Shown here: positions 62,449 to 64,000 of the stretch, piece by piece | Position numbering within the stretch: the stretch's first letter is position 1 | How the letters are laid out: each line of letters opens with the position of its first letter | Assembly: GCA_035620895.1 (NCBI GenBank) | Contig: DASPFY010000042.1 | Coordinates: forward strand, 1-64,000 | Direction of reading: 5' to 3' | From: TA-21 sp035620895 | Lineage (GTDB): Archaea; Thermoproteota; Nitrososphaeria; Nitrososphaerales; Nitrososphaeraceae | Length of the DNA: 64,000 nt | The notes under the pieces: model-generated | The model's database searches: none | Seen by the model: the letters and a program-made list of their open reading frames with translations, nothing else | What the model was told of the DNA's origin: nothing | Position numbers and translations under genes: made by a program

Positions 62449-64000
62449 ATGTTATCCGCCGACCGAGTTTTGTTTAATGTTGGAAATTACAAGTTTAATG
62501 TACGTCATTTGCTAATTATTGCAATACTAGCTATTGCATTTTCAACAGCTTTCATTATGCGTTCTTTTCCCATAAAGTACGGTTATTATCTCAATGAATT
62601 TGATCCGTATTTTGATTATAGAGCAACCAAGTATATTGTAGACAATGGGCTTGAAGCATATCTAATGTGGCATGACAACATGTCTTGGTATCCTGACGGT
62701 CGAGACATACCAAAGACATCACAAGTTGGTTTACACGTAACAGCAGCGTATCTATACAAGATATTTGGAGGAAATAGTTCTGTTTTAGATTTTACAATCA
62801 TTTTTCCGGTTGTAATAGGATCATTAACAACTATTGTTGTCTTTGCATTAGTAAGATCACTCGGTGGAACCACCGCTGGATTGTTTTCCGCATTACTGAT
62901 TGCCTTTACTCCTGCTATTATTCAACGTGGAAACTTGGGGTGGTTCAAATCTGAACCTCTTGGTCTGTTCCTCGGGCTTTTGGCGCTTTACTTACTTATA
63001 TCTGCAATGAAACACAAGCCCAGGATAGCTATAGTAAAAGCAATTGCTGGAGGATTATTGTTAGGGCTTGCTAATGCCTCATGGGGCGGGATTCAATACT
63101 TTAGTATCCCAATTTCATTATTCTTCTTCGCAGTAACCTTCCTACGAAATGATATCAAAGTCCCCTTAATTGTCGCCATTGTGTTTACTGTTGCGGCAGT
63201 GTTAGCTGCTGGAATATCTCCCAGACCTGGCCTATCTTTTGTATTTGGACTCCCTGGCATAGCTCTCATCGGAGGAACAATATTTTTGATAGCTTCATCA
63301 ATTGTCAGGAAATTAAGCTCATCCAATACTTTTATAAGAAACAATTGGATTTTGATTGGAGCTTTTTTCGCAATTGCGGTTGGAATTGTTCTATCGGGAA
63401 GTTTCTATGTATCCTCATTCAGATATCTAAACGCAATTAATCCATTTTTATCTTCTCAGATTCCTCTCGTAGAATCCGTTGCTGAACATTTCACTCCAAC
63501 ATTGGTAGAATACTTTACTGATTATTCAATTCTGATAATGTTTGCAGGATTTGGAGCACTTATGGCGTTCAGACGCCGAAATGATACGTCAATTTTCGCT
63601 CTAATAATTGGCATTACAGCAGTTTACGTAAGCGCAACCTTTGCACGATTACTTGTATTCTCATCTATTGGAATAATACTCTTGGCAGGAATTGGTCTTT
63701 ACGAAATCACCAGAACGATAATCAATTACAAGGCAATCGAACCCTCGCATAAAAAGAAGAGAAAGGCGGAAAGTGAAAAAACCTCTCAAATGGACAGACC
63801 AATAAAAATAGTATATGCTGTAATAGTGGTTATTCTAATTTCAATTCCTGTCCTGGACAATGGCGTGTTGTATCCGCAAAATGCAAATTGGTTGAGCTCT
63901 GCAGATATTCCCCCTTCCATAGCAAATGGTGGTACCGGGTTTAGGGTCAAAACGAATGATTGGATAAACGCATTAAACTGGATTTCTACCAATACATCTT
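62449..64000 (+). CDS. aglB: Oligosaccharyltransferase AglB/STT3, N-terminal part
   Basis: 517 residues to the window edge, ATG at 62449. A first helix, then the catalytic loop NEFDPYFDYRAT (about 49-60), WYPDGRDIPKTSQVG near 83, and about a dozen membrane helices. STT3/AglB transfers lipid-linked glycans to Asn in N-x-S/T. The WWDYG motif lies beyond the window. It supplies N-glycans to secreted proteins such as those at 18.7-22.5 kb. Confidence 0.92.
   Translation, partial: MLSADRVLFNVGNYKFNVRHLLIIAILAIAFSTAFIMRSFPIKYGYYLNEFDPYFDYRATKYIVDNGLEAYLMWHDNMSWYPDGRDIPKTSQVGLHVTAAYLYKIFGGNSSVLDFTIIFPVVIGSLTTIVVFALVRSLGGTTAGLFSALLIAFTPAIIQRGNLGWFKSEPLGLFLGLLALYLLISAMKHKPRIAIVKAIAGGLLLGLANASWGGIQYFSIPISLFFFAVTFLRNDIKVPLIVAIVFTVAAVLAAGISPRPGLSFVFGLPGIALIGGTIFLIASSIVRKLSSSNTFIRNNWILIGAFFAIAVGIVLSGSFYVSSFRYLNAINPFLSSQIPLVESVAEHFTPTLVEYFTDYSILIMFAGFGALMAFRRRNDTSIFALIIGITAVYVSATFARLLVFSSIGIILLAGIGLYEITRTIINYKAIEPSHKKKRKAESEKTSQMDRPIKIVYAVIVVILISIPVLDNGVLYPQNANWLSSADIPPSIANGGTGFRVKTNDWINALNWISTNTS

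Noticed and set aside
1..64000. CRISPR arrays, insertion sequences and rRNA genes
   Set aside because: No regularly spaced direct repeats, no transposase frames and no rRNA-like sequence were seen on reading through.

Overview
The window is 64 kb of AT-rich archaeal chromosome (by eye about one third G+C). Archaeal markers include the exosome set Rrp4/Rrp41/Rrp42, SBDS, Pcc1, prefoldin beta, ribosomal proteins L44e, S27e and L37Ae, a CobY-type cobalamin guanylyltransferase, an AglB-type oligosaccharyltransferase, F420 ligase CofE and an XPB-like helicase. Together with the Amt transporter, cupredoxin and multicopper oxidase, and a Rieske/cytochrome b pair, this fits an ammonia-oxidising Thaumarchaeote (Nitrososphaeria). 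The low G+C plus soil-type accessory genes (sugar ABC transporter, FixABCX, chlorite-dismutase family protein) make a Nitrosocosmicus-like lineage plausible. The assignment is inferred; no amo or rRNA genes lie in the window.

Layout. 1-3.4 kb: sugar-type ABC importer (start of a permease, binding protein, divergent ATPase) and a VOC protein. 3.5-8.9 kb: small proteins, a dihydrolipoyl-dehydrogenase-like flavoprotein, and a tight three-gene cluster of UbiC-like chorismate lyase, UbiA-like membrane protein and UbiE-like methyltransferase. 9-14.7 kb: radical SAM protein divergent from an EtfB-EtfA-FixC/FixX operon, then a redoxin. 14.9-18.3 kb: short nucleotide-sugar dehydrogenase, then overlapping chlorite-dismutase-family, DUF1802 and aldo/keto reductase genes. 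18.7-23.2 kb: secreted proteins, a multicopper oxidase and a winged-helix protein. 23.3-29.2 kb: Sua5, BioD, DUF192, an integrase remnant, a receiver-domain protein, and an accessory stretch of tiny proteins with repeated stem-loop elements. 29.3-32.9 kb: cupredoxin, cytochrome b, Rieske protein, thioesterase. 33-33.5 kb: L44e-S27e. 33.5-37.8 kb: late cobalamin genes. 37.9-39.5 kb: Asd and an Lrp regulator. 39.7-43.8 kb: exosome/translation superoperon. 43.9-45.3 kb: Amt. 46-53.3 kb: TPR protein, ArsR, Thi4, TrxB, cysteine synthase/TusA, CofE, HAD phosphatase. 53.5-55.6 kb: large secreted discoidin-phosphatase. 56.4-64 kb: two convergent SF2 helicases, family 4 UDG, PIN and metallo-hydrolase proteins, and the start of AglB.

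How it fits together. Three loci touch a membrane quinone pool: Rieske/cytochrome b, FixABCX (an ETF:quinone oxidoreductase-like complex) and the UbiC/UbiA/UbiE-like cluster. The last is the best candidate for an undescribed system: an archaeal route to a prenylated, methylated 4-hydroxybenzoate-type quinone or lipid. Other points of interest are a CobQ without its glutaminase domain, a Thi4 carrying the suicidal sulfur-donor cysteine, a bioD without an ordinary start codon, and a repeated TATA/stem-loop element beside tiny proteins. No tRNA, rRNA, CRISPR array or intact insertion sequence was recognised.
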